Shown piece by piece: positions 63,873 through 64,000 of a stretch of DNA of 64,000 nt; position 1 is the stretch's first letter; each line of letters opens with the position of its first letter. Location: the NCBI RefSeq assembly GCF_021556395.1, contig NZ_JAKGCS010000010.1, positions 62,001 to 126,000 of the forward strand, in the 5' to 3' direction. The notes beneath the pieces are model-generated. The model searched no databases. It was not told where the DNA came from and saw only the letters and a list, made by a program, of their open reading frames with translations. This DNA is from Acuticoccus kalidii (lineage in GTDB: Bacteria > Pseudomonadota > Alphaproteobacteria > Rhizobiales > Amorphaceae). The position numbers and the translations under genes are program-made.

Positions 63873-64000
63873 GTGACGACGCCTCCAGATGAGCGTTCCG
63901 ATCTAGCGGACGACCGAAATTTCGTATCTGCCGTGGCCCGTGGTCTGGACGTCCTGCGTGCCTTCCGGCCGCGCGAATCCTCACTCACCAACAACGAGAT
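63873..64000 (+). CDS. IclR-family regulator, N-terminal part only
   Basis: Starts with GTG at 63873 behind GGAAGGAGA and runs off the window, 42 codons seen. Reads RNFVSAVARGLDVLRAFRP, the beginning of the IclR winged-helix domain (VQSLARGLxVLxAF pattern), then SLTNNE as the first helix. Its position suggests control of the neighbouring SDR-NMO-ACAD-kinase genes or of something beyond the edge; too little is visible to choose. Confidence 0.75.
   Translation, partial: MTTPPDERSDLADDRNFVSAVARGLDVLRAFRPRESSLTNNE

Noticed and set aside
1..64000. tRNA genes, rRNA genes, insertion sequences or prophage
   Set aside because: Gaps were read for cloverleaf-like folds, inverted-repeat ends and transposase or phage proteins; none was seen, although a covariance search could find something missed by eye.

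Overview
The window is a single contiguous piece of a high-GC (about two-thirds G+C) alphaproteobacterial chromosome, most likely from the Hyphomicrobiales (Rhizobiales). The evidence is the gene order (trpD-trpC-moaC-moeA-lexA; a SPOR protein with nagZ-scpA-scpB-tatABC-serS-pcm-nlpD; yajC-secD-secF followed by two small genes), a GAAC-N7-GAAC SOS box upstream of lexA, a KaiC gene paired with a histidine kinase, and very dense, often overlapping genes. I see no rRNA, tRNA, CRISPR array, insertion sequence or prophage. Nearly all of the DNA is ordinary chromosomal backbone, with a few accessory patches.

Layout. 1-3.3 kb: 3' part of a KaiC clock ATPase and a REC-PAS-HisKA-HATPase-REC hybrid kinase. 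3.4-10.5 kb: tpiA facing away from ppiD, trpD, a trpC-moaC gene fusion, moeA and lexA. 10.5-12.6 kb: a gene-poor stretch with an 8-bp tandem repeat (14 copies) and a ceramidase-family membrane protein. 12.6-17.9 kb (minus strand): parE, then a two-gene operon of an unassigned radical SAM enzyme and a TPR/alpha-beta-hydrolase protein. 18-24.5 kb: small metabolic and stress genes, a secreted amidase, two tiny candidate proteins, and a tandem array of GNRA-capped terminator-like hairpins. 24.5-35.9 kb: erpA, dGTPase, argS, SPOR protein, nagZ, scpAB, an orphan ABC ATPase and tatABC. 36-46 kb: serS, pcm (surE is absent), nlpD-like, a DUF815 ATPase, folP-folK, yajC-secDF, and two genes whose families include the mitochondrial complex I assembly factors NDUFAF3 and NDUFAF6. 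46-53.7 kb: a catabolic operon (TPP enzyme, enolase-superfamily enzyme, DadA-like oxidoreductase, DctPQM TRAP transporter). 53.8-59.3 kb: PRC-barrel protein, catalase, exported RidA and PEP carboxylase. 59.5-64 kb: SDR, nitronate monooxygenase, acyl-CoA dehydrogenase and APH-family kinase, an arrangement that recalls ACAD10/11-type hydroxy-acid degradation, then the start of an IclR regulator.

How genes work together. Many neighbours share 1-8 bp stop/start overlaps (trpC-moaC/moeA, scpA/scpB, tatB/tatC, serS/pcm, folK/folP, yajC/secD, secF/Mth938/phytoene-synthase-like, TPP enzyme/enolase/DadA, SDR/NMO), which argues for translational coupling. Clear intrinsic terminators lie after nlpD, tatC and the PRC-barrel gene.

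Most interesting unexplained items: the radical SAM + TPR/hydrolase operon (no assigned product, with a possible but weak short peptide frame just upstream); a 27-codon ORF whose leader matches 17 nt complementary to the expected 16S rRNA 3' end, followed by five 34-35-bp-spaced hairpins; the in-frame trpC-moaC fusion; and the TPP/enolase/DadA/TRAP operon of unknown substrate. All function calls come from reading the sequence; no database search was run.
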